Assembly (NCBI RefSeq): GCF_937949835.1
Contig: NZ_CALEDC010000173.1
Location: 1-7,687 of the forward strand
DNA length: 7,687 nt
Source: an uncultured Campylobacter sp.
GTDB lineage: Bacteria > Campylobacterota > Campylobacteria > Campylobacterales > Campylobacteraceae
Direction: 5' to 3'
Shown here: in pieces, positions 1 through 5,698 of the stretch
How the letters are laid out: each line of letters opens with the position of its first letter
Numbering within the stretch: position 1 is the stretch's first letter
The notes under the pieces: model-generated
The model's database searches: none
The model's input: only the letters and a program-made list of their open reading frames with translations
What the model was told of the DNA's origin: nothing
Made by a program: the position numbers and the translations under genes

Positions 1-1117
1 ACTTGCTAGCACCCTTATTTTTCGGGTAAATTTTATTGTAGTTGTAGCTAAAATTTTCAAGCAAGCTTAATCCGGAAGATCGGTCTTTATAGTGAACTAA
101 CCGCATCTCGTTAAGCTGCGTAGCCTGATGGGAAATTTTATTTATCTTATTGATTTCGGCAAGCACCGCCTTGCTCTTTTCTTTGATGACGCGGTTGCTT
201 TCTTTTAGCTCTTTTGCCAGCTTATACGCCCGTTTATTTCGCTTTTTGGTATAGAGCAAAAAGAGTTGCAAGAGTTCCTCGTTATTCTTTTTTAGCAGGG
301 CAAGCTCGTCATTTAAAACCTGAATGCGCCCTGCCGTAGCATCGTAGCTTTGCTTGTTTTTATCCTGCATTTTGCAGTAGTAGTCGTTTATTTTATCCTT
401 CGCGGTATAGTCATCGCTCTCAAGCTTTACGGCAGATTTTACCCTGTTAAATTCGCGTTTTAAATCCTTTTGCAAGAAATTTTTATTCTCGTATTTTAGC
501 CCGCGAGCCCCGAGTGAATAGGCAAAATTTGTGCGCACGTCGTCAAAAAACTCTCTAATTTCGCTTCTACTGTCAAAGTGAATTTTTTTCTTAGTAAAGC
601 TGTTTCGCTTATTTAAAACTACGTGCACGTGCGGATTGTTTTGATGAGTATGTAGCACAAAAGCATATTTATGTCCGCTAAAATTTAAACCCAGCACGTT
701 ATGCACGCTTTCGCTCAAAGCTCTTAATTTTCGTTGATCGTCGCAGGGCTCGTTGATGGAAAAAATCAGATGCCATGCGTCCTTCGAGTTTAGATTGTCG
801 CCGAAATCCTTGCCCCATTCTTTTAAAATTTCATCGCTACTTACTCTTTCCCCTTTTTCATTGACGGCTGCGCCGTCAAGAGAGTTTTTAAGGGCATAGT
901 CAATACAGCGCTTGATGGAGGTTTTAGGCAAATTTGAAATCATCTTTACGACGGATTGCTTGGCGAAGTCGTTTTTAGGGAAAGGAATATGCGAGCGGGA
1001 AAATCCTACGCCGCCTCCAAAGGAAACGTATTTATGCTCCGATTTTGCGGTGCGAGTATAGCCCGCCCTTATGGCTTTTAACTCTTCAAAAAACGCATCC
1101 CAATTACGCCTCGCCAA
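1..1117 (-). CDS. MOBP-type relaxase (mobilization nuclease), 3' end off the window
   Basis: Conjugative relaxase, which cuts one strand at oriT and becomes covalently bound to its 5' end. The 372 residues visible have no stop and run off the left edge. The clearest signature is the three-histidine metal-binding motif III, HTHQNNPHVHVVLNK, at residues 156-170 (H156, H163, H165). It is preceded by the usual hydrophobic strand WHLIFSI (115-121). The likely catalytic tyrosine is Y74 in IKRCIDYALKN. Residues about 225-345 are Lys/Glu/Asn-rich and probably coiled coil, as is common after the nuclease domain. The start is taken as TTG at 1117, because a strong AGGGAG lies just upstream and an in-frame TAA precedes it with no ATG between. 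This puts about 55 residues ahead of the canonical relaxase N-terminus. An internal ATG at 943 (M59, MISNLPKTS) would give a more typical start, with Tyr at position 16, but has only a weak ribosome site. The gene is divergent from the virB operon. Family assignment is firm; subfamily is inferred from the motif and the nic-like site. Confidence 0.9.
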   Translation of the reverse strand, partial: MARRNWDAFFEELKAIRAGYTRTAKSEHKYVSFGGGVGFSRSHIPFPKNDFAKQSVVKMISNLPKTSIKRCIDYALKNSLDGAAVNEKGERVSSDEILKEWGKDFGDNLNSKDAWHLIFSINEPCDDQRKLRALSESVHNVLGLNFSGHKYAFVLHTHQNNPHVHVVLNKRNSFTKKKIHFDSRSEIREFFDDVRTNFAYSLGARGLKYENKNFLQKDLKREFNRVKSAVKLESDDYTAKDKINDYYCKMQDKNKQSYDATAGRIQVLNDELALLKKNNEELLQLFLLYTKKRNKRAYKLAKELKESNRVIKEKSKAVLAEINKINKISHQATQLNEMRLVHYKDRSSGLSLLENFSYNYNKIYPKNKGASK

Positions 1118-1122
1118 ATTCT

Positions 1123-1128
1123 CTCCCT
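1123..1128 (-). promoter_or_regulatory. Ribosome binding site AGGGAG supporting a TTG start
   Basis: On the minus strand AGGGAG lies 5 nt before TTG at 1117. It is the main reason to begin the relaxase at a TTG rather than at the internal ATG at 943. The surrounding 12-mer TTTAAAAGGGAG (1134 to 1123, minus) recurs exactly at 1394-1405 on the plus strand in front of the ATG at 1410. Confidence 0.6.
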
Positions 1129-1220
1129 TTTAAATTTTAAAAAAGTTTTCATAGCTTTTAAACATATTTGCAAAAGATGTTAGCGTAAGTAGCTTTAAAA
1201 AAGATAATGCAAGAAAACAG

Positions 1221-1228
1221 GCAGGATA
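1221..1228 (-). other. Putative nic site TATCCTG|C
   Basis: The plus strand reads GCAGGATA; the minus strand reads TATCCTGC, with predicted cleavage between G at 1222 and C at 1221. The extended minus-strand context GGTTATCCTGCCTG resembles the RP4 nic context CCTATCCTGCCCGG. The same 8-mer also occurs by chance at 361-368 on the plus strand inside the relaxase gene, so location beside the hairpin, not the 8-mer alone, carries the argument. Confidence 0.5.
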
Positions 1229-1246
1229 ACCCCTTTTGTATGTCAT

Positions 1247-1313
1247 TTTTTTAAGTTTAGTTCATTTTTACGGCGATGAAGCGCCTAAAAATGGGGAAAC
1301 TAAACTTAAAAAA
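1247..1313. repeat. Long imperfect inverted repeat, hairpin 1 of the oriT region
   Basis: The outer arms are a perfect 16-bp match: TTTTTTAAGTTTAGTT (1247-1262) against AACTAAACTTAAAAAA (1298-1313). The pairing continues inward with CATTTTTA (1263-1270) against TAAAAATG (1286-1293) and GGCG (1272-1275) against CGCC (1282-1285), leaving an ATGAAG loop. The only breaks are a single C on the left (1271) and GGGA (1294-1297) on the right. About 28 bp can pair. Since the T-run is on the 5' side and the A-run on the 3' side on both strands, this is not an intrinsic terminator. A binding site for relaxosome proteins or a single-stranded hairpin read by the relaxase is more likely. Confidence 0.85.
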
Positions 1314-1371
1314 GCTCTGATTTTCGGTAATTTTACAACTACCGAAAATAAAATAAAACGTAGAGCGTTTT
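1309..1371. repeat. Alternative stem enclosing hairpin 2
   Basis: AAAAAGCTCT (1309-1318) can pair with AGAGCGTTTT (1362-1371) at nine of ten positions, with hairpin 2 inside. It uses the end of the right arm of hairpin 1 and the loop and right arm of hairpin 3, so it cannot form fully together with either. Whether the exclusion matters in vivo is unknown. Confidence 0.4.
1320..1349. repeat. Perfect inverted repeat, hairpin 2
   Basis: ATTTTCGGTA (1320-1329) pairs perfectly with TACCGAAAAT (1340-1349) around a 10-nt spacer. There is no T-tract directly after the stem on either strand, so termination is unlikely. It could be a protein-binding operator of an autoregulated relaxosome accessory factor; no such gene is identified here. 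Confidence 0.75.
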
Positions 1372-1376
1372 ATTTT
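1350..1376. repeat. Perfect inverted repeat, hairpin 3 (possible weak bidirectional terminator)
   Basis: AAAATAAAACG (1350-1360) pairs perfectly with CGTTTTATTTT (1366-1376) around a TAGAG loop. It begins directly where hairpin 2 ends. The A-tract/T-tract symmetry is that of a bidirectional terminator, but only two G-C pairs are present, so the stem is weak. It lies between the divergent transcripts. Confidence 0.7.
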
Positions 1377-1409
1377 TGAAAAAACGAGTAGGCTTTAAAA
1401 GGGAGCGCG

Positions 1410-1682
1410 ATGAAAAATTACAAAGATACTTAAAAAATCAAAATCATATTTGCAATGCACTAATACAGAATAATAAAATTTTACTTGGATAAGCTTATGA
1501 ATAAAATATAAGAAAAATTTAAAAATATTCAGCAAAAATATTCAGAGATAAGCAAAACAGAACGAAAAAGAAAATTTTTAAAAGAATTTGTAAAATTTTT
1601 TAAAAAGGGCATTTTGTCAAAGCGTAATATTTTAAAAAATAGATACAAACGCCCATACGTCAATCAAGTCAAAAGAACATAA
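1410..1682 (+). pseudogene. Possible decayed small gene with three in-frame TAA codons
   Basis: An ATG at 1410 follows a good ribosome site (AAGGGAG, 1399-1405). The frame reads MKNYKDT and then hits TAA at 1431. The same frame continues with further TAA codons at 1461 and 1509 and then stays open for 56 codons to a TAA at 1680-1682. The last part is strongly basic (for example KTERKRKFLKEFVKFF and NRYKRPYVNQVKRT), as expected of a small DNA-binding or relaxosome accessory protein. No ATG, GTG or TTG lies near the start of the long open part, so it is probably not translated as such. An alternative is that this is plain AT-rich non-coding DNA in which Lys/Asn/Phe-rich frames arise easily, or that only a seven-residue leader is made. 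I do not recognise the product. Confidence 0.3.
1521..1545. repeat. Tandem direct repeat AAAAATATTCAG, two copies
   Basis: Two exact 12-nt copies at 1521-1532 and 1534-1545, period 13. The first ten bases, AAAAATATTC, recur at 1802-1811 just before the virB2 ribosome site. The repeat lies within the broken reading frame. Its AT-rich make-up makes chance a real option. Confidence 0.5.
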
Positions 1683-1742
1683 AAGTAAATAAAAACTTTA
1701 AAAATTTTTAAGCGCATAATTTTAGCCCCCTTTAAATCGTTA

Positions 1743-1780
1743 TTTACAAAATCACTTTTACAAAATCTCGCTTTTCAAAA
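1743..1780 (+). repeat. Direct repeats TTTACAAAATC upstream of the virB promoter
   Basis: Exact 11-nt copies at 1743-1753 and 1757-1767 (period 14), followed by a degenerate third, TTTTCAAAA, at 1772-1780. They end 5 nt before the presumed -10 box, so they cover the region where a regulator or the polymerase upstream contacts would lie. Confidence 0.5.
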
Positions 1781-1785
1781 AATAG

Positions 1786-1791
1786 TATAGT
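1786..1791 (+). promoter_or_regulatory. Probable -10 box TATAGT of the virB operon
   Basis: TATAGT lies 42 nt before the virB2 ATG, in a run TAGTATAGT. There is no clear -35 at normal spacing, which fits Campylobacter-type sigma70 promoters that rely on an extended -10 and upstream T-rich phasing. Assignment by position and similarity only. Confidence 0.35.
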
Positions 1792-1820
1792 GCTAGAAAT
1801 CAAAAATATTCTAATCAAAA

Positions 1821-1826
1821 AAGGAG
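1821..1826 (+). promoter_or_regulatory. Ribosome binding site AAGGAG of virB2
   Basis: AAGGAG with 6 nt to the ATG at 1833. This is a strong site and fixes the start of virB2, the first gene of the operon. Confidence 0.8.
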
Positions 1827-1832
1827 CAAACA

Positions 1833-2147
1833 ATGAGAGAAGTCTCGAAAAAGGCGAAAGGTATTTTTTACTTTTTAATGTTCTTGCCGTTTTACTTATT
1901 CGGAGCGGGCGGCCAAAATGTTTTAAAAACTTTGGAAACAAAGGCGAATGAACAAATCACGGAAGCTGGCAGCAGTGCCGCAAGCGTTATCAATACCGTA
2001 ATCACCGTATTCGGTATTATCTGGGTCGTAGTATTCTTAACGATAATGTTCGTAAATATCGAGGCTTTAAAAAATAATATAAAATTGCTACTTGGTATCG
2101 CGATTATTCTTGGTATTGCATACGGCTTATCTGCCGCAGCAATGTAA
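1833..2147 (+). CDS. virB2: VirB2-like major pilin of the type IV secretion system
   Basis: Pilin subunit that is inserted in the inner membrane and polymerised into the conjugative pilus. At 104 residues it has the VirB2 plan. There is a basic start (KKAK, 6-9) and a hydrophobic signal segment (about 11-24), with a likely cleavage near FGA/GG (residue 25). A short hydrophilic stretch follows, then two membrane segments (about 49-74 and 85-103) joined by a short loop with K80 and K84, which should face the cytoplasm. The mature protein would be about 79 residues, close to other VirB2 pilins. Sequence identity in this family is low, so the call relies on topology and on being first in a virB2-virB3-virB4 run. 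It begins after a strong ribosome site and stops 13 nt before virB3. Confidence 0.85.
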   Translation: MREVSKKAKGIFYFLMFLPFYLFGAGGQNVLKTLETKANEQITEAGSSAASVINTVITVFGIIWVVVFLTIMFVNIEALKNNIKLLLGIAIILGIAYGLSAAAM

Positions 2148-2160
2148 AAGGTAAAAGCGA

Positions 2161-2403
2161 ATGATAGTGACCGACTGCTATATGGATTTAACCAAAAGAA
2201 CAAAAATCATAGGTCTAACGACCACGAGTCTATTCACGATTATAATCGCTGGATTTATCTCGTGGTTTATCTTGATTTTATATTCGTTAGCAGTCGTTGC
2301 TATTTTATACTGCTTCTTCTTTATTTTAGAATTTTTTGATGAAGACATATACGACATCATCGGTTCTAAAATGAAAATATCGCAAAACAAATTTTATGCA
2401 TAG
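2161..2403 (+). CDS. virB3: VirB3-like inner-membrane protein
   Basis: Small inner-membrane component of the T4SS that works with VirB4. The 80 residues show a short basic lead (DLTKRTKIIGL, 9-19), with the Leu-Thr-Lys/Arg and Gly pattern seen near the start of VirB3 proteins. A long hydrophobic region (about 22-56) can make two closely spaced membrane helices, and a short acidic and polar tail follows (EFFDEDIYD, 57-65). The start at 2161 is preferred because AAAAGG lies 9 nt upstream; M8 at 2182 has no ribosome site. VirB3 is slightly short for the family (about 90-110). It is in a different frame from virB4 and 8 nt ahead of it, so this is not the VirB3/VirB4 fusion known from some Campylobacter plasmids. 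Identification rests on size, topology and position. Confidence 0.8.
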   Translation: MIVTDCYMDLTKRTKIIGLTTTSLFTIIIAGFISWFILILYSLAVVAILYCFFFILEFFDEDIYDIIGSKMKISQNKFYA

Positions 2404-2411
2404 GTTAGAAA

Positions 2412-4916
2412 ATGGCTCGCGGAATAATAGGCGTAATCAAAGAGTGGAATCAAAACAAAAAGAAAGAAAAACTAAAAAGAGAGCTTGGCATTGACGTAAG
2501 CCAAGAAAAACCAAGTATTAAAAATAAAACGGAAAACGACGTTTTATCAAAAATCAATAAGATCAATAAAAAAGCGGATGAAATTTTAATGATAGCAGAA
2601 CCGCAAATTTATACACTGGCAAAAGAAAACAACATCGCCTGCAAATACGGCGAGAATATAATAATCACCAAAGACGGCAACGCAAGTATAGCAGTAGAGC
2701 TAAAAGGGGTAAGCTACGCCGGAATCAGCTTAGACGACGAGACGGACTACCTTTTAAACCGCGTTATGTTTTTTACGACTTTGAAAGATGACGTAGAAAT
2801 AAATTTAATCATCAAAAAAACAAAGCAAGACGACAAAGAATATACAGACAAAAATATAAATCCGTATGCGAACGAGATCATAAAAAAATGGGAAACCGAT
2901 CAAGATATATACGCTATAAGATACTTTTTAATAATTTCTACGATGACGAAAAATATCACAGGACTACTGGAAAGCTTTAAAACCAAAATGACTAGCGAAG
3001 AGGGCGACGAAAGCAACGAAAGCGCAAAATTAAAGCAAAAAATCGAGCTTTTAAGCGATACGTTCTCAAACATCAAAAACTACTTCTCGATTTATCAGCC
3101 AAGACAGCTAAGCGGCGATGAGATCATAAATTTTTATGCCACGTATTCAAACGCGAAAGAGACGAACCTTGCATATACGAATGAGCTGATCACAGATAGT
3201 TACATAAGCTCATACGTCGAATTTAAAAAAGACTACATAGAGTTTTACCGCAACGACGGCACGACCAAATACGCTAGATTTATCAGCGTAAAAGCCTACG
3301 AAACTGAGCAAATCAAGTCGATCATCACCTCAAATTTAATCAAAAGCAATAACGAATTTATGGCTATGATTTATCTAAAAGCCTACGAAAAGCGCAAGGC
3401 GATCAAGAAGATAAAGGACACCAAAGCGTTTGCGGTAGAGCTAGTCCGCCAAGAGCTAGATCAGTTAATGGAGCTAATCCAAGCCGACAGAGAAAATTTA
3501 GTAGAAACGAGCTTTTCGGTATATTGCCTAGCCGATAGCCTCAAAGAGCTGGAAAACCGCTCGAACGAGCTAAAAAATATCCTAGAAAATCAAGGGCTAA
3601 ACGTCGTGCGGGAGACGTTAAATCAAAAAGCTCTTTATTTTAGCTTCTTTCCTAGTCGCGGGAATTTAAATGCTAGAAAGAAGACGCTAAATATCAGCAA
3701 TCTAGCCACTATCGCAAATTTTGAAAACGAAGTAACCGGATTTAACCAAAACGACTGGGGCGGCGAAGCGATAACGACGTTTAAGCACCTAAACGGAACG
3801 CCGTATTTATTCAACTTTCACTGGCAACCGGACGGCGACCGCCCGGCAGGCCATACGATGATAGTAGGCGGAACGGGAAGCGGAAAGACGACGCTGGCGC
3901 AATTTTTAATGACGAATTTATTTAAATACCCCATAGATATATTTGCGATGGATAAGCTACGCGGTATGTATAACTTCACGAATTACGTAGACGGTGAGTA
4001 CCATGATAGCGAGAGTGACGGCTTTAAATTAAATCCCTTCAGCTTGGCCGACACGAACGAAAATAGAGACTTTTTAAAATCATGGCTTCGTTTTATGGCC
4101 GAAGTCAAAAATGACGAGCATGAGGCCATAAACGATATCAACAACACGGTAGATCGCATATACGACATGAAGCAAGAGGGTCAAACGCTCACGTTAAGCG
4201 ACTTTATTATTTCGCTTCCAAGCGACAATAACGAAAAATCAAGGCTGAAAATCAGATTTGATAATTACAAGGGCTCAATATTCGACAACAAAGAAGATGC
4301 TCTAAATTTTACCAAACAGCTATCAGTGCTAAATATGGACGGCATACTACAAAACAAAAAGACTGCCGGGCTTACGGCCATATATATTTTTCATAAGCTA
4401 AAAAATAAAGCCAAAAATAGCGCAGATAAGCGCGGCTTCTTTTGTTTCATAGACGAATTAAAGGATTATTTGCAGGACGAGACGATGCAAGAAAAAATCC
4501 TTGAGGCGATCCTAGAAGTCAGAAAAATCGGCGGGGTAATGTGTATGGGTTTTCAAAATATGAGCTTATTTAATAACATCGAACGCGGTTCGTCGTTTTT
4601 GGATAATATCGCAAATTTTGTCATTTTTCCGACCAATAGCGAAGAAACGCTGGCGGAATTAAACGCAACGATAGGGCTAACGCCGACGGAGGCTAAATTT
4701 TTAAAAGAGACCAATTCGAACGCGAGGCAAATACTGCTAAATATGAAGTTAAGAAACGAGAGCGCAAAGCTGGATATAGACTTATCGAGGCTCGGAAGCT
4801 ACTTGCGAGTATTCTCGTCAAGCTCGGATAACGTAATGCTTTTAAAACAGCTTAAAAACGATAGCCCGATCCACTGGCGAAAACATTACATAGAATTTAA
4901 AGGGAAGAGGAGTTAA
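2412..4916 (+). CDS. virB4: VirB4 type IV secretion ATPase
   Basis: Energises pilus biogenesis and substrate transfer at the inner membrane. It has 834 residues, a usual VirB4/CagE length. The N-terminal half (about 60-440) is the VirB4 N-terminal domain. The C-terminal half is a RecA-like ATPase, with Walker A GGTGSGKTT at 486-494 (K492) and Walker B FFCFIDE at 676-682 (D681, E682). A conserved GFQNMSLF follows at 713-720, with Q715 as the probable sensor residue. The first 50 residues are highly charged (Lys-rich) and probably cytoplasmic. All key nucleotide-binding residues are present, so it should be active. The stop is followed two bases later by the virB7 ATG, and the virB7 ribosome site AGGAG (4908-4912) lies inside the end of virB4, which suggests coupled translation. 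Confidence 0.97.
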   Translation: MARGIIGVIKEWNQNKKKEKLKRELGIDVSQEKPSIKNKTENDVLSKINKINKKADEILMIAEPQIYTLAKENNIACKYGENIIITKDGNASIAVELKGVSYAGISLDDETDYLLNRVMFFTTLKDDVEINLIIKKTKQDDKEYTDKNINPYANEIIKKWETDQDIYAIRYFLIISTMTKNITGLLESFKTKMTSEEGDESNESAKLKQKIELLSDTFSNIKNYFSIYQPRQLSGDEIINFYATYSNAKETNLAYTNELITDSYISSYVEFKKDYIEFYRNDGTTKYARFISVKAYETEQIKSIITSNLIKSNNEFMAMIYLKAYEKRKAIKKIKDTKAFAVELVRQELDQLMELIQADRENLVETSFSVYCLADSLKELENRSNELKNILENQGLNVVRETLNQKALYFSFFPSRGNLNARKKTLNISNLATIANFENEVTGFNQNDWGGEAITTFKHLNGTPYLFNFHWQPDGDRPAGHTMIVGGTGSGKTTLAQFLMTNLFKYPIDIFAMDKLRGMYNFTNYVDGEYHDSESDGFKLNPFSLADTNENRDFLKSWLRFMAEVKNDEHEAINDINNTVDRIYDMKQEGQTLTLSDFIISLPSDNNEKSRLKIRFDNYKGSIFDNKEDALNFTKQLSVLNMDGILQNKKTAGLTAIYIFHKLKNKAKNSADKRGFFCFIDELKDYLQDETMQEKILEAILEVRKIGGVMCMGFQNMSLFNNIERGSSFLDNIANFVIFPTNSEETLAELNATIGLTPTEAKFLKETNSNARQILLNMKLRNESAKLDIDLSRLGSYLRVFSSSSDNVMLLKQLKNDSPIHWRKHYIEFKGKRS

Positions 4917-4918
4917 GG

Positions 4919-5047
4919 ATGAAAAAGATAGCAATCATCATGGCGGTGGCGATACTAGCCGCATTTTTAAGCGGATGCGCGGATAAGCCGAGCAAAATAG
5001 AAAGAATAAGCCCCTGCGCTTGTTACGATTTTATAAAGGTGGGCTAA
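4919..5047 (+). CDS. virB7: VirB7-like small lipoprotein
   Basis: A 42-residue lipoprotein expected to anchor the VirB9/VirB10 core in the outer membrane. It has a basic start (MKK), a hydrophobic segment (4-18) and a clean lipobox LSGC with lipidated C20. Only 23 residues remain after processing, ending CACYDFIKVG. Two extra cysteines, C33 and C35, could form a disulfide with VirB9; VirB7-VirB9 disulfides are established in Agrobacterium. Its place between virB4 and virB8, directly abutting the virB8 ATG (TAA then ATG with no gap), supports the call. It is one of the shortest VirB7-type proteins one would expect. Confidence is high that it is a lipoprotein gene and somewhat lower that it is VirB7 in function. 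Confidence 0.85.
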   Translation: MKKIAIIMAVAILAAFLSGCADKPSKIERISPCACYDFIKVG

Positions 5048-5698
5048 ATGGCATTTGAAGAGAGAAAGATCGACCCAAATTTTATTTTTAGAGCCGAAAG
5101 AAGCATTAAGGCATATATGTTTTATACGATTATAGCCCTTGCGGTCGTAAGCGTAAGCCTAGCAGTAGCAATAGCGCTTTTAACGCCGTTAAAGGAAACA
5201 AAGCCCGTTTTACTTAAATTTTCAGACGGTGACTCCCGCTTCGTGACCATAGACGATACGAGCCTAAACGTCCGCAGTAACGAAGAGCTGCTAAAAAGCA
5301 TTTTAGCCGGATACGTTAAAAACAGAGAGATGATAAACCGCATAGACGACGCCGAGCGATACAACGAGATACGCACGCAAAGCAGCAGGCAGGTCTGGGA
5401 AGCGTTTCAAAGTTTAGTAAGCGATCCAAACTCGATCTATACGACCAAAAACTATTTCCGCAACATTCAAATTTTAAACGTAGCCGTTTTAAGCCAAAAC
5501 GTAGCGACGGTCGACTTCCAAGCCGAGATCACGAATCCTACGCGCACCGAAGTAAGCTATAAAAAATATAGAAGCGCGATAGAGTACGACTTTCGCAACC
5601 AAAGCGGCACATACGCCGATACGATGAAAAATCCTACCGGCTTTATCGTAAGTAAATATCAAATAACGCAAATTTTGGACGAGAAAGGCTCAAAATGA
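5048..5698 (+). CDS. virB8: VirB8 inner-membrane assembly factor
   Basis: Bitopic protein that nucleates the T4SS in the inner membrane and periplasm. It has 216 residues: a short cytoplasmic tail (1-23), one membrane helix (about 24-46), then a periplasmic NTF2-like domain. Family marks are LTPLKETKPVLLKF just after the helix (45-58), YVKNRE at 89-94, and NPTGFIVSKYQITQ at 195-208, the NPxG region important for VirB8 self-association. The protein ends soon after that motif, as is normal. The ribosome site (AAGGTGGG) lies inside the end of virB7. The stop overlaps the virB9 start by 4 nt (ATGA), so the two are probably translationally coupled. Confidence 0.95.
   Translation: MAFEERKIDPNFIFRAERSIKAYMFYTIIALAVVSVSLAVAIALLTPLKETKPVLLKFSDGDSRFVTIDDTSLNVRSNEELLKSILAGYVKNREMINRIDDAERYNEIRTQSSRQVWEAFQSLVSDPNSIYTTKNYFRNIQILNVAVLSQNVATVDFQAEITNPTRTEVSYKKYRSAIEYDFRNQSGTYADTMKNPTGFIVSKYQITQILDEKGSK

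Larger units (their letters stand above)
1211..1313 (-). other. Candidate origin of transfer (oriT)
   Basis: The stretch combines a minus-strand TATCCTG|C, the MOBP/IncP-type nic sequence (family consensus about YATCCTG|Y), with a long imperfect inverted repeat on the 5' side of the nic. This is the same order as in RP4, where an imperfect hairpin precedes CTATCCTG|C. It sits about 100 bp upstream of the relaxase start, the usual place for an oriT. Cleavage on the minus strand would send the relaxase gene in first and the virB block last. The spacing from nic to hairpin (about 24 nt) is longer than the 8 nt in RP4. Function is inferred from sequence and position only. Confidence 0.55.
1118..1832. 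other. AT-rich intergenic region between relaxase and virB operon
   Basis: No intact gene of normal size is visible here, and the DNA is much more AT-rich than the genes on either side. From left to right it holds the relaxase leader (1118-1220), a nic-like site (1221-1228), three successive inverted repeats (1247-1376), a broken small reading frame (1410-1682), a 14-bp perfect palindrome TTAAAAATTTTTAA (1698-1711), direct repeats (1743-1780), and the presumed virB promoter and ribosome site (1786-1826). The reading frames I checked on either strand are short or overlap virB2 in the wrong frame, and I do not accept them as genes. Confidence 0.75.

Noticed and set aside
361..368. A second TATCCTGC, on the plus strand, as another nic site
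   Set aside because: It lies inside the relaxase coding sequence (codons for KMQDK on the other strand), has no inverted repeat beside it, and an 8-mer can recur by chance.
1247..1313. Hairpin 1 as an intrinsic terminator
   Set aside because: The T-run is on the 5' side and the A-run on the 3' side for both strands, so no T-tract follows the stem.
1521..1545. The AAAAATATTCAG pair as replication iterons
   Set aside because: Only two tandem copies, short and AT-rich, with no replication initiator gene in the window.
1743..1780. The spaced direct repeats as a CRISPR array
   Set aside because: Units of 11 nt with 3-4 nt spacing are far too short, and no cas gene is present.
1744..1941. 65-residue minus-strand reading frame
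   Set aside because: It overlaps the virB2 promoter, ribosome site and signal peptide region in antisense and shows no domain or ribosome site.
1892..2203. 103-residue minus-strand reading frame
   Set aside because: It is antisense to virB2, which has a strong ribosome site and the expected pilin topology.
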